From: Echinometra lucunter
Lineage: Eukaryota; Echinodermata; Echinoidea; Camarodonta; Echinometridae
NCBI GenBank assembly: GCA_029962745.1
Contig: CM057162.1
Coordinates: 13,657,299-13,721,298, forward strand
DNA: 64,000 nt
Reading direction: 5' to 3'
Within the stretch, counting starts at the first letter, position 1, and each line of letters starts with the position of its first letter. This document shows positions 31,840 through 43,773 of the stretch, piece after piece. The position numbers and the translations under genes were made by a program. Under the pieces are notes generated by a model. The model was not told the origin of the DNA. It saw nothing but the letters and a program-made list of their open reading frames with translations, and searched no databases.

Positions 31840-32830
31840 TCAAGTGATTACAAAATATTACTATTTGGGGTTATTCTTTCCGGTGCTAACCCAAAACAGA
31901 ATGAGCCATTTGGGAGGTAGAAAGGGGTACAAGGTTAAGTCATTGAAAACGCATACTATTCCTCACTGCTGCAAGTCTGCCGTCATTGTTCCCATCGCTA
32001 AGATACCGCAGCCCAAGGAACCGAATGACTATCATCCAATTGCTTTGACATTGCAAGTCATGATGTGTTTTGAGAAAATTGTATCCAAGCTTCTCCTCGA
32101 TCCTCTGGTGCAGCAGGTGGATAAATTTCAGTTTGCATACCAGAAGAATAAATCAGCAGATGATGCAGTGTAATCACTTGTCACTCTATTCAATGTCATG
32201 TGGACAACCGCGATACATACACCCGCACTACATTTGTTGATTTTTCATCGCCATTCAATACCATGGTAGCAGCGAAACTCATTGTAAAGCTTTTGGATCT
32301 TTGTGTTGACCCCACCCTTGTTCTATGGATTGGTGATTTCCTCGTGGACAGAACCCAGCAAGTGCCAGTCAATGGTGTTCTCTCATGACCGACGTCTACA
32401 TATGAGCACCAGGTCTCCTCGACAACAAAGCTGAATATAGGAGAACATTGAATCTTTTGTACTGCCGTGTGATTCTAACTATCTAATACTCAATGAAAAG
32501 AAAACAAAGGAAATGGTATTCGATCATAGGAAGAATCTGAATGTTGCTATAAGGCCAGTTATTATCCAAAATTCTGTCATTGAAGTCGTTCCAAATTATA
32601 AATATCTGGGTGTAATAATTGATGAGAATCTAAACTGGGAAGAACAAAGCAAGCATGTTTTGGCAAAAGGCCATGGAAGGCTTCACTTTCTCAGGAAACT
32701 CAAAACTTTCCATGTTGATAAGACCATTCTAAAACTCTTTTACACTGCAGTTATCAAGAGTACTTTTCTTTATGGCTGCCTCTCCTGGTACCGCAGTGTG
32801 ACCAAATTAAAATTCAAAGGTTGTTGAACC
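31840..32830 (+). pseudogene. Degenerate LINE reverse transcriptase
   Basis: Fragments in several plus-strand frames: SAVIVPIAKIPQPKEPNDYH, IALTLQVMMCFEKIVSKLLL and FQFAYQKNKSADDAV; then TTFVDFSSPFNTM and FLVDRTQQVPVNGVLS; then YKYLGVIIDENLNWEEQSKH. The catalytic DD block and its surroundings are deleted or scrambled and several stops interrupt it. The RT type is again CR1/Rex-like. Dead copy. Confidence 0.75.
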
Positions 32831-33230
32831 AAGCAGGCAAGATAGTTGGTGATAATTTCATACCAGATGATATTTGCTCTGTTCGAATTCTTAAGAAAGT
32901 TGAGATTATGAAAGATCCCCAACACCCCCTTACCCATGTTTTTGCTGGATGAAATAAGGCAAACGACTTCAGTCTGCAAGGTGCAGGACAAATCGTTATT
33001 TGAATTCATTTATTCCTTTTGCTATTAGAGCCTTTCTTTAAAAAGACAGTGTATGGAATGGGAAATGGACAATTACTGAATTTACTGAATGAATTCACCA
33101 TTTTGTAGAGCTTCATAGTTACTCCATTCTTCTTCATGATAGTGCAATATCTCTGAATTCATATTTACCTGTACTATGTATTGGGGTTCCTTCTTTCTTT
33201 TCCCCGTTCCCTTCTCACCTCCACCCTCCC
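32831..33230. other. Probable continuation of the dead LINE, then non-coding
   Basis: The plus strand to about 33170 still looks LINE-like in composition (RMKEIRQTTSVCKV-like remnants) but no motif is firm. Confidence 0.3.
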
Positions 33231-33332
33231 CCTCTCTCTTTCTCTCTCTCTCTCTCTCTCTGTCTTTTACCTCTCTATTTCTTCTCTGTCTCTTTTCCCT
33301 TTTCTCCGCCTTTGTCTCTCTCTTTATTTCTT

Positions 33333-33373
<41 letters not shown>

Positions 33374-33375
33374 CA
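33231..33375. repeat. (CT)n microsatellite
   Basis: Long CTCTCT/TTTCTCTC runs, giving spurious Ser/Leu/Phe ORFs on the plus strand. It lies next to the assembly gap, so it may have contributed to the break. Confidence 0.9.
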
Positions 33376-33500
33376 TTCTCTTCGGGTGTGAATCGGGTGG
33401 GGGGAATACAGGGATGGGGGTACTCTGTTCTCAGGTTTTACTACATTTTTAAGGTGTTTTTTTTTTCCTGATCTTTTACATTCTAAATGTGATTATTTGT

Positions 33501-34000
33501 NNNNNNNNNNNNNNNNNNNNNNNNNNNNNNNNNNNNNNNNNNNNNNNNNNNNNNNNNNNNNNNNNNNNNNNNNNNNNNNNNNNNNNNNNNNNNNNNNNNN
33601 NNNNNNNNNNNNNNNNNNNNNNNNNNNNNNNNNNNNNNNNNNNNNNNNNNNNNNNNNNNNNNNNNNNNNNNNNNNNNNNNNNNNNNNNNNNNNNNNNNNN
33701 NNNNNNNNNNNNNNNNNNNNNNNNNNNNNNNNNNNNNNNNNNNNNNNNNNNNNNNNNNNNNNNNNNNNNNNNNNNNNNNNNNNNNNNNNNNNNNNNNNNN
33801 NNNNNNNNNNNNNNNNNNNNNNNNNNNNNNNNNNNNNNNNNNNNNNNNNNNNNNNNNNNNNNNNNNNNNNNNNNNNNNNNNNNNNNNNNNNNNNNNNNNN
33901 NNNNNNNNNNNNNNNNNNNNNNNNNNNNNNNNNNNNNNNNNNNNNNNNNNNNNNNNNNNNNNNNNNNNNNNNNNNNNNNNNNNNNNNNNNNNNNNNNNNN
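33501..34000. other. Assembly gap (500 N)
   Basis: Exactly 500 N, probably a gap of arbitrary length. It truncates the gene 2 NACHT exon and may hide the gene 2 LRR exons, the gene 1 start exon and its promoter. Long ORFs read through it are artefacts. Confidence 0.97.
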
Positions 34001-35017
34001 ATGACTTGAACTTTTCTCGTTTATGGTCATCAAATTCTCTCCACATGAGACAGAGCATAGCTATGTAGATAGGATATGGGGCCATATTTCCAGATATGCT
34101 GTTATTATGATGAATTAACTGGATAAGCTGATCTGCTTTGGCCTCATCATCTTGAAAGTACTTGTGAATGTAAACTTTCACATTCTCCTTCTTGAAACCC
34201 TCCACATGAATGAATGTGTATAGTTTCCTTAGATTGTTATCCCATCTAATCTCTGAGACTTTCCATGGTCGGCTCGTAACCAAGACAGGGCAAGCAGCAA
34301 GTTCATCTGAATGAAGAATGCTTGTGATTTCACCTCTCTTTGACAGACTCCCACACGCTGCTGAAGTACTGATACTTGGCTGCACAGAAGCACCAGCAGG
34401 TGGTAAGGATGACAGCTGCACTTGATCAGTAGATGGTGACTGGACACATTCTGACTTTGAACCATCTTTTCCCTGCTTCCCAAGCTTGCCATCAAACTCA
34501 TCCAAGCCATCAAACGCAATGAATACTTCCTTTTGATGTGAGCGGATGTACTCAGTAATCTGATGGGCTGTTGTTGGGTTTTCCTTCGTTAGATATGACT
34601 TTGCAATCTCACCGATGGTGTACTGCTCAGCTTCACGAAGAGGTACAATAATCGTCCACACATACGGAGGGAGATCAGAACTTCCATTTATCCAGTCCCA
34701 TGCAATCTTAGCACAGAATGTTGTCTTGCCAGCCCCTGCCTCTCCCTGCACTACAAGCCGCCTGGGGAACTCTCCATTGACTTTAAGATTAAAGAGATCC
34801 TCATACTTTAGAGCTCGCTTACTTTTTCCATGCTCTTCTTCCAAGACAAGGTTTGTGTACATATCTTCAAATTGCACCAGGGAATCAGGATCAAGAGGAT
34901 CAGCTCTAATCTTACAGAGAGTTGTGCGATACTTCAACTTGAAATCCTCTGCACATTGCTTGATCAGTTCAGGAGAAAGTGGTTGTGTCTGTGATCCTGA
35001 GGGTGTAACGGGAGCAC
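34001..35017 (-). CDS. NLR gene 2, NACHT exon (5' part, runs into gap)
   Basis: Phase 1 acceptor at 35017 (TTCACGATGTAG). It encodes the same pre-NACHT block (KYRTTLCKIRADPLDPDSL), Walker A GEAGAGKTTF, Walker B FIAFDGLDEF and VLVTSRPW as gene 1. About ten substitutions separate ~312 shared residues of the two copies (for example R/M before YTNLV, G/D after DEF, Q/E after DD, D/N in HHNxSIS). The end of NACHT and any LRRs are in or beyond the gap. The preceding exon is 48118-48407, 13.1 kb upstream. Confidence 0.9.
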
Positions 35018-35975
35018 CTACATCGTGAATAAGGAGGATGAGTTTTTAAGTTAATATTTTAGACCCCAAAATAATTTAGTTTAGATGAGTTTTTAAGTTA
35101 ATATTTTAGACCCAAAAATAATTTAGTGAATCAAAAATGTTTGGTTTGAAGACATATAAATACTATTCAAGAAAAATGCACTGCTTTATCCTTCACTATA
35201 CTGGGATATTTTTAGCTCCTCCAGATGGAAGGGGGGAGAGGACCCTCTGATCCCTTCCACAATAAAAAACAATCACTATGATGGAAATGTACATGGATCT
35301 TGTGTTTTAAATGGAGAAAAAGAATGTATTGTTTTGTGAATCAGTATTTTTTTCATTGATTGTAATTCCTGTCCATTATGTATAAAAACACAGTACTATG
35401 GATTATGAAATGTTGAAAATATTTGTTTTATGCAAGACATGCTTTTTTTATAAACACTACATGTATATATATTCTTAATATAATTCAATCTGCTACTAGA
35501 GCCAATATGCAATTCAGATGGATAAGGTTTACAGCTCAAAGCAGAAATCCCTAATGATAATTCTCCCATAGAGATCCTATATATTGACACTAGAGCACTC
35601 ACCACACATTCACACGCGCAGTTAAACCCGGATTAACGTGATGGGAGCAAGATAGATAAATGTCAATTTGCTGTATGCAACTTAAAAGTCATATGATCAA
35701 ATATATTTATGTTTTATAATGTGATTTCTTTGTCATTTTAGGGCAGAGGCAGGGGGGGGGAGGGCACAGTGGGGATAACCCTTCCTAGGGTGCTGGAATT
35801 TATTGTATGCTACACGTTTGTGAGCTTAAAGGCATTGGTTAACATTGTCATAATTTCAAAAAATCTCATTTGGCTACTTGAAAATGGGATAAACATAAGG
35901 GTTATAGTGTAATAATACCAGTCTGAAAGTTTGAAAGAATAATATCCACAGGAAGTATTTTTAACTAGATGAATC
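35018..35975 (-). other. Gene 2 intron upstream of the NACHT exon
   Basis: Non-coding, nearly identical to 21226-22228. A G-run near 35750. No exon or element other than the shared duplication. Confidence 0.55.
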
Positions 35976-37033
35976 TTCGACCACGCGTGGTCGAACTTTA
36001 TGCCTCCGCCATTACCAAATCAGAAATAAAGGGCACTTCATGTTGATTTATTTTCATTTATACAATGACATCTTTGACCTTGACCTTTAACCTTGTGACC
36101 CCCAAATCTAATGAGAGCATTGCCCTTTTCCATATGCATACATGAGCCAAGTTTGAACCGTTAAATGGTTACTGAGTTATCACAAGAACGAACCATTTCT
36201 ATGTACATAATGACCTCTATGACCTTTGACCTTTGACCTTGAGACCCCAAAATCTAATCAGATCATTGTCCCTCTCATATGCATACCTGTGCCAAGTTTG
36301 AGGTTGATCGGTCAAATGGTTGAGTTATGGTGAAAACGAACCATTTCTATGTACATAATGACCTCTATGACCTTTGACCTTTGACCTTGTGACCCTAAAA
36401 TCTAATCAGATCATTGTCCCTTCCATGTGCATACCTTAGCCAAGTTTGAAGCCAATCTGTCAAATGGTTCTTAAGTTATCGTGAAAAGGATCCATTTTTA
36501 TGTGTATCATTACCTCCATGACCTTGACCTTTGACCTTGAGACTCCAAAATTGAATCAGATCATTGTCCCTCCCATATGCATACCTGTGCCAAGTTTGAG
36601 GTTGAACGGTCAAATGGTTGAGTTATGGTGAAAACAAACCATTTCTATGTACATAATGACCTCTATGACCTTTGACCTTTGACCTTGTGACCCCCAAATT
36701 CAATCAGATCATTGTCCTTTCCATGTGCATACCTTAGCCAAGTTTGAAGCCAATCTGTCAAATGGTTCTTAAGTTATCGCGAGAAAGATCCATTTTTATG
36801 TGTATTATTACCTCTATGACCTTAACCTTTGACCTTGAGACTCCAAAATCTAATCAGATCATTGTCCCTCCCATATCCATACACAAGCCAAGTTTGAAGT
36901 TGATCTGTCAAACGGTTCTTAAGTTATCGCGAGAACGAAAACTGGACGGACGGACGGACGGACAGACGGACGGACGGACGACCCGAAAACATAATGCCTC
37001 CGGCAACCACCTACGGTGGGCGGAGGCATAAAA
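35976..37033. mobile_element. TIR-bounded satellite element, complete copy
   Basis: Terminal repeats TTTATGCCTCCGCC (35998-36011) and GGCGGAGGCATAAA (about 37019-37032) bound about six tandem units; GATCATTGTC recurs at 36261, 36409, 36559, 36707 and 36857, a period of 148-150 bp. A 20-bp perfect palindrome (TTCGACCACGCGTGGTCGAA, 35976-35995) adjoins the left end. At the right, CCACCTACGGTGG and TGCCTCCG/CGGAGGCA form a subterminal hairpin next to a (GGAC)n run. No ORF of its own. Copies at 1880-2285 and 22228-27511 show it is a dispersed family. Confidence 0.75.
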
Positions 37034-38066
37034 ATTAGAAATGTTAACTAATGTTTGAAATATAAATAAGGGTCGGCTGCACAGACTAGACATAAGGAAT
37101 GCACATGCACACATGGCTCACCGGACCATACTGTGTGTTTTGGCTTATCATGTGGAGATAAGTATTTTTTTAGCAAAACAGTCCTCTTATTTGTCTCTGA
37201 GACCAAAATAATAAAATTGCGGTTTGCATCTTACTAACAAATTTTCATTCCAAATTATGGTTGGTTTCAGGATTTACAAATACAAGTCCTCATACACATG
37301 TTTCATCTTAGTTTGAGAATTTTTTTTAAATCCGCTACTCACAAAGTTAGCCACCACCTTTAACTCAGTTTATGGAGTAGCAAAAATATAACTGATTTGA
37401 TATTGATTTTTTAAAGGGAACGATGTATTCACAAGAGTTCTCCCCAAGAAAAAAATAAATGAATAAATAAATAAATAGGTGACAGGGGAAACATCCATAA
37501 AGTGCCCCTGTGGTAAAAATGCACACATATTTTTAAATCCCCTGAGTAAGGAAGCATTTTAACGAGATTTTATTGGAATCATCTTTAAGATGAGGGCATG
37601 GAAGTTGTTCAGATGCGATTCATTTCCTAGTGAAAGGGGAGGGGTAGCACCTAAAGTGCCGTGAGGCATTAACTATGCACATTTTAGGGCTCCTCAATAA
37701 TGCACAATTTTGGTTTACCTAAATGTTATTTTATGGATCATCCGTAAGCAGTGGAAATTTAAAGTTGTTCAAAATGAGTAGGCCTACATATTCCTTATTC
37801 GGGGAACAGGCGAAGGGGCTAGGGACAACATTCCTAGATATAAGTGCCCTTATTGCTAAAAATGAGTTATATCTATCAATAGGCCTATGAAAACACAATC
37901 AGAATACGAGCAATTACAATTTCCATTTGCAAAAGGATGATTCCTACCAAGACTGGCCAAAGTCCAGCTGCATCTCACTAACAAAAGTAAATACTATCTA
38001 TTTCTTCCCCATGGGCACTTTGACGTGGTGCTGCTCCAATAAACCATTTCACACTTAACATGATTT
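37034..38066 (-). other. Gene 2 intron, duplicated with copy A
   Basis: Aligns with 27512-28548. No exon or further element recognised. Confidence 0.55.
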
Positions 38067-39345
38067 AATAATTAGGCGGTCTGTCATCTTTGACAGATCA
38101 CCTTTTGATTTCGTCAAAATTTTCTTTCTTTATTATTTATTTTTATTTCTTCAACCCACCATTTTCGTGCAGACGAAATCTCAGAATCGGCTGGTTCAAA
38201 TTGCATGAAATTTCGGTCAGTTATCAATCGTCATAAGATCTCGCGGTTTTTTTACACATTCTGAAAGGTTATGAGTTGTAGATGTGAATCCATGACAAAA
38301 TTTTACTCTTTCGATGCTATGACGTCATCCTATTCTTATGTGAACTCAAAATTTTGATTTTTATTTTTTGACGTTATTTTTTTGCCTTCAACCAAGACTA
38401 TCTCGCTTATTGTTGGTCAATTATCGGCGGGATTTCGATATGTTGTAGCTGAAACAATTCTCTAAAAAGTGGTTATAATCATTTTTCATTTTGTTGAATT
38501 TATCATGGTAGAAATTTACGATAAGCGGTACCATGTCAATTTTTCCTCATTTTACGTGTATTCTCTATGGGACCTGACTTTTACTTACTTCTTGATTCTA
38601 CATTCCCGTTCTCTTTCACTAACAGCTCCCTTATTTCTGATCGATTTTAGCCCAGCTTCGAATATGTTGTAGCTGAGATAATGCCCTAACCAGGAAATCC
38701 TTATCTTTTTATTTTTACTACGGCATCATGGTCTAAATTCACGATCAATGGTGGTATGCCAATTTTTCACATGTTACGTGTATTGTGGAAATCAACGAAT
38801 GGTCATATCTCACAAACTGGATCCTGAATCCTCTTCAAAATCAGAACAGACATCCCATCATAGACCAATATCATGCACTCGCAAAACCAGAACCCTAGAT
38901 CAATTACAACAAATTTAACAGCCTTTTTTTTTTTTTTTTTAATTTCGATGCTGCAGACCTGCCAAAAGGGGGCGCTAGAGTCACTTTGCAAAGGGCTAGA
39001 GACTTGGAAATTGATTCATATGAAAGAGCATGAAATTCTGCACAAAAAAGGTCAGCATAGCTCAGCCCTCCAGGAGGTCATCTTTAGGGTGAAAATGGCT
39101 ATCAAAGTCAAAAGTTGCATATGCTGGTCTAGAAATGTGCTTAAAAAGTCGGGTGGTCTGTCTTTGAAAAAACGTCTTTTTCTTCATTTGCCGTGGCCCT
39201 ACGGAGTTGAAATGGAAATCAGTTGGTAGAGCATTAATTTATAAACAAAAATTGTCACTGGTGCACATGTCTCATATGTACAAGAAAAGGGCGAAAATGG
39301 CCTCCAAAGTTCGAATTGTGTATTTGGCTTAGGCAGAGCGCAATC

Positions 39346-39545
39346 ATTAGGTGGTCTGTCATCTTTGACAGGTCACCTTTTGATTTAGTCAAAATTTTCT
39401 TTCTTTATTATTAGGTGGTCTGTCATCTTTGACAGATCACCTTTTGATTTCATCAAAATTTTCTTTCTTTATTATTAGGTGGTCTGTCATATTATGACAG
39501 ATCACCTTTTATTTTCGTCAGAATTTTCTTTATTCTTCATTATTA
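39346..39545. repeat. Triplicated hairpin head, ~63-bp unit
   Basis: Three direct copies of the element head (starts near 39351, 39413, 39475), each with the near palindrome GGTGGTCTGTCA/TGACAGATCACC and an ATTTTCTTTCTTTATTATT tail. Confidence 0.8.
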
Positions 39546-40969
39546 ATTAATTAATTATTATTCTTTTTATTGGTACCCACTTTTTTGTGCAGTCAAATTT
39601 TCAGGAATCATCAGTCATAACGAGATCTCGGATTTCTAGTCATTTTCAAGGTCATCGGGTCATCGTGATGTCATCCAGGCGCCATTTTGTAAAAATCAAC
39701 TCATGATCATATCTTCATAACGGAATGTCATTTTTCATTCATATTTGGCATGATGAATATTCATATCAATCTGAACAATTCCAACTTTTCAAACGTGCGC
39801 GTACGCGTACGTCCGCGCGCAAAATTTAAAAATGCTCGAAATCACTCATGGATCAAACCAAAATCCATTTCAGGGCATTTTAAGCATTTCAAAAATTTCC
39901 GCACGTAAGCGCCCGCGCGCGCGTTTTGCGCGTGCGCAACTCGTAAATAACATAAAAACGCCGTTTTTTCACTTGATTTGCAATTCTGAGACATTTCTTG
40001 ACCATTTCCATCAATTTAGAATCGATTTCAAATGACCATAACGCCGCACGCACGCGTCATAATTTAAAATCCGTGCACGCGTCTATGGGGCAAATAACGT
40101 AAAAACATGCAAAAACATGCCCCTTTAAAATCCGCCATAGCTCGTTAAAAAGCATGGGGACCCCCCATTTTTTTTACATTTTCTGAAAGCCTATGAATTG
40201 AAGATTTGAATTCATGAAAAACATTTGGGAGTCGAACAGTCGGAACGTTACCATATTCTCATGTGAACTCAAAATTTCATTTTTTCAATTATGATGTCAT
40301 GTTTTTTACCTTTAATCAAGACTATCTCGCTTATTGTTGGTCAATTTTCGCTGGGATTTCAGTATGTTGTAGCTGAGACAATGCTCTTATATACCAATTG
40401 CCTTCATTTTTCATTTTGAGAACTGAGAACTGAAAGCTTATGAATTGAAGATTTGAATTCATGAAAAAATTTGGGAGTCGAACAGTCGGAACGTTACCAT
40501 ATTCTCATGTGAACTCAAAATTTCATTTTTTCAATTATGATGTCATGTTTTTTACCTTTAATCAAGACTATCTCGCTTATTGTTGGTCAATTTTCGCTGG
40601 GATTTCAGTATGTTGTAGCTGAGACAATGCTCTTATATACCAATTGCCTTCATTTTTCATTTTGAGAAATGCATCATGGTCTAATCTTACGATAAACGGA
40701 GGCATGTCATTTTTTCACTTTTTGCGTGTATTGTCTATGGGATATGACCTTTTTCTAATTCTTGATTCTACATTCCCGCGTTTTTTGAGCAACAGCTCCG
40801 TTATTTCTGCTTGATTTTCGCCCAGCTTCGAGTATGTTGTAGCTGAGAAAATTCTCTATCGTAAGCGTGCCATTTATTTTTTAATCAGATGCCAGGAACA
40901 TATCGAAATTTGAACTGGAAGATATGATTTAGGAATCCCATTTTCCATCTACGTGTTATCTCTATGGAC

Positions 40970-41048
40970 TATATTCTGGTCCATCGGTAAAGCACTGGTC
41001 TCACATCCTCATGGTCCCTGGTTCGACTCCCGGCGATGGCGGTGTCAA
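40970..41048 (+). ncRNA. tRNA-like Pol III unit inside the large repeat
   Basis: A perfect A box TGGTCCATCGG (40977-40987) and a perfect B box GGTTCGACTCC (41020-41030) lie 33 bp apart, as in a tRNA gene, and a long T run follows at about 41049, a strong Pol III terminator. The acceptor stem does not pair well, so it is tRNA-derived rather than a working tRNA. A diverged copy is at 45217-45294. Confidence 0.6.
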
Positions 41049-41049
41049 T

Positions 41050-41081
<32 letters not shown>

Positions 41082-41394
41082 ATTTTTTGCCCTTTTATAT
41101 TACCATCTTCATCGAGTACGTTCACACATACAATTACAAACAATGCCATAACTGCGTTATTTTGCCTGTTATGTATACTGCAATGCAGTATACGATAGTT
41201 ACTGTACAACCCTATTGCAAATCTCATTCGTTAACGTGTTAATACATCTTTGGATCAACTGTTTGTGATACTGCGATTTCAAATCGTCCTGTGTCTGTGA
41301 TGCTAGTCTCCTTCTCAGACCGGAATATTTTTTTAGTTCATCAGGTCATCGAACATTAGATAAACTGGTGATTAGACAGCAAATAGATTACCCA

Positions 41395-42670
41395 ATACAA
41401 AACGTTTCAGAACGTTCTTAGAACACATTTATTAGGTCTGCTACATCTTCGTCTTTAATAATTGTTACAAAACATTTATATAAGATCCGTTTCGTCTTCG
41501 ACTTTAATAAACGTTCACAAAACGTTTTTATTAGGTCTGCTGCGTCTTTGTCTTTAATAAACGTTCACAAAACGTTTTCGGAACGTTCACAAAACGCTTT
41601 TATTAGGTCTGCTACGTCTTCGTCTTTAATAAACGTTCACAAAACGTTTACAAAACGTTTTTTATTAGGTCCGCTATTAGGTCTGCTACGTCTTCGTCTT
41701 TAATAAACGTTCACAAAACGTTTTCAGAACGTTTTGTGAACGTCTTCATCTTCATCTTGAATAAATCTTGAATAAACGTTCACACAATATTTTCACAAAA
41801 TGTTTCCAATACGTTTTCTTTAGGTCCGCTACGTTTTCATTTTCAATTAACGTTCACAAAAGGTTAACAAAACGTTTTTATTAGGTCCACTACGTTTTCG
41901 TCTTTAACAGAACGTTCTCAAAGCATTTTCCTTATGTCTGCTACGTCTTCGTATTTAATAGACATTCACAAAACGTTTTCAGAACGTTCATAAAACATTT
42001 ACAAAACGTTTTTATTAGGTCCGCTATGTCTTCGTTTTTTATAAACATTCACAAAACGTTTTCAGAACGTTCAGAAAACGTTTTTTTAGGTCTGCTACGT
42101 CTTCGTCTTAAATAAACGTTTTCAAAACATTTTCAGAATGTTGACAAAACGTTTACAAAACGTTAGTATTAGGTCTGTTACGTCTTAAACGTTCACAAAA
42201 TGTTTTCATAGTTTTTACAAAACGTTTTCAGAACGTTCACAAAACATTTTTAGTAGGTCCGCTACGTCTTTGTCTGTAATAAATGTTAACAAAACGTTTT
42301 CAGAACGTTCATAAAACGTTTACAAAACATTTTTATTAGTTCCGCTTCAGATTCGTTTTTAATAAATGTTCACAAAATGTTTTCAGAAATTTCACAAAAA
42401 GGTTTTCAGAACGTTTACAAAACATTAGTATTAGGTCTGTTACGTCTTAAACCTTCAGAAAATGTTTTCATAATGTTTACAAAACGTTTTCAGAACGTTC
42501 ACAGAACATTTTTAGTAGGTCCGCTACGTCTTTGTCTGTAATAAATGTTAACAAAACATTTTCAGAAGGTTCATAAATCGTTTACAAAACATTTTTATTA
42601 TGTCCGCTACATCTTTGTCTTTAATAAACGTTCGCAAAACGTTTTCAGAACGTTGACAAAACATTTTTAT
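41395..42670. repeat. AACGTT minisatellite
   Basis: About 1.3 kb of irregular repeats built from AACGTTCACAAAACGTTTTC and ATTAGGTCYGCTACGTCTTC, with TCGTCTTTAATA between. The palindrome AACGTT occurs dozens of times. It lies only in the 39.3-42.9 kb copy of the large repeat. The copy at 43.8-45.6 kb has only ~70 bp at the equivalent place. Confidence 0.88.
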
Positions 42671-43773
42671 CAAGGCTGTTTCCTCTTTGTAAATTTTCTC
42701 TCAATGGGGACTTTAATTGGGAATGACTATAATCCTCTTCATGACCATGATAATGAGATAGTAATGTTGACTGTGATACAAAACCTGATGATGAAAATGA
42801 TGAATAAAAGGCCAACTGTGATATACCTTTCATAATAATAGATATCATATCCATATCAAAAAGACGACAGACCACCTAATTCGTCTGATCAAATGATGAA
42901 GTAAATCTCATTTATTTTTATTTCTTCAACCCACCATTTTTGTGCAGACGAAATCTCAGAATCGGCTGGTTCAAATTGCATGAAATTTCGGTCATTTATC
43001 AATCGTCATAAGATCTCGCGGTTCCAATTATTTTCATGTTCATCGGGTTATCGTGACGTCATCCAGACGCCATTTTGTGAAAATCGCTTTAGGGTCATAT
43101 CTTCATAACGGTTGGTCATTTCTCATTCATGTTTGGCATGATTAAAGTTAATTTTAATCCAATAAATTTTAGATAACCAGACGCGTGCATACACGTACTT
43201 CTGCGCGTCAACGCGCACGCAAAAATTAAAAATGCTCAGAATCGCTTCAAATTCATTTTGCACACGTTTCAGGCCATTTTAAGCAGTCAAAAAATTTGCG
43301 CGTCCGCGTCCGCGCGCGCGTCATAGGCGTGCACAGGTCCCAAATAACGTTAAAATGCCGTTATTTCACTTGATTTGCATTCCTGATACTTTTCTTAACA
43401 ATTTCCATCAATTTAGACCTGATTTCGACTAACCATAAGGTCGCACGCGCGTCAAAGTTCAAAATCCGTGCGCGCGTCTATTGGGCAAGTAATGTAAAAA
43501 CACGCAAAACATGCCCCTTTAAAATCCGCCATAGCTCCTTAGAATGCGCGGGGACCCCCAATTTTTTTTACATATTCTGAAAGGTTATGAGTTGTAGATG
43601 TGAATCCATGACAAATTTTACTCTTTCGATGCTATGACGTCATCCTATTCTTATGTGAACTCAAAATTTTGATTTTTATTTTTTGACGTTATTTTTTTGC
43701 CTTTAACCAAGACTATCTCGCTGTTCAATCTTCAAAGTTCAAATTGTGTGTTTGGCTTAGGCAGAGCGCAATC

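Larger units (their letters stand above)
34001..38066. repeat. Segmental duplication copy B
   Basis: Counterpart of 20210-22569 plus 26955-28548, with the same orientation and order and no LINE in between. It stops at 38066, where the large repeat array begins, so the array insertion may have removed or replaced the rest. Confidence 0.88.

Noticed and set aside
33176..33471. Ser/Leu/Phe-rich plus-strand ORFs
   Set aside because: Frames of a (CT)n microsatellite.
33476..34033. Long ORFs of undefined residues across the gap
   Set aside because: They are produced by 500 N read without stops and contain no information.
38873..39229. 118-codon plus-strand ORF inside the large repeat
   Set aside because: Spans a T run and repeat sequence, shows no motif, and has no counterpart frame in the matching copy at 46.9-47.1 kb.
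41036..41242. Short ORF after the tRNA-like unit (also 45280-45477)
   Set aside because: Starts in a T run (poly-Phe) and lacks any protein motif; the similarity between copies is that of the repeat.
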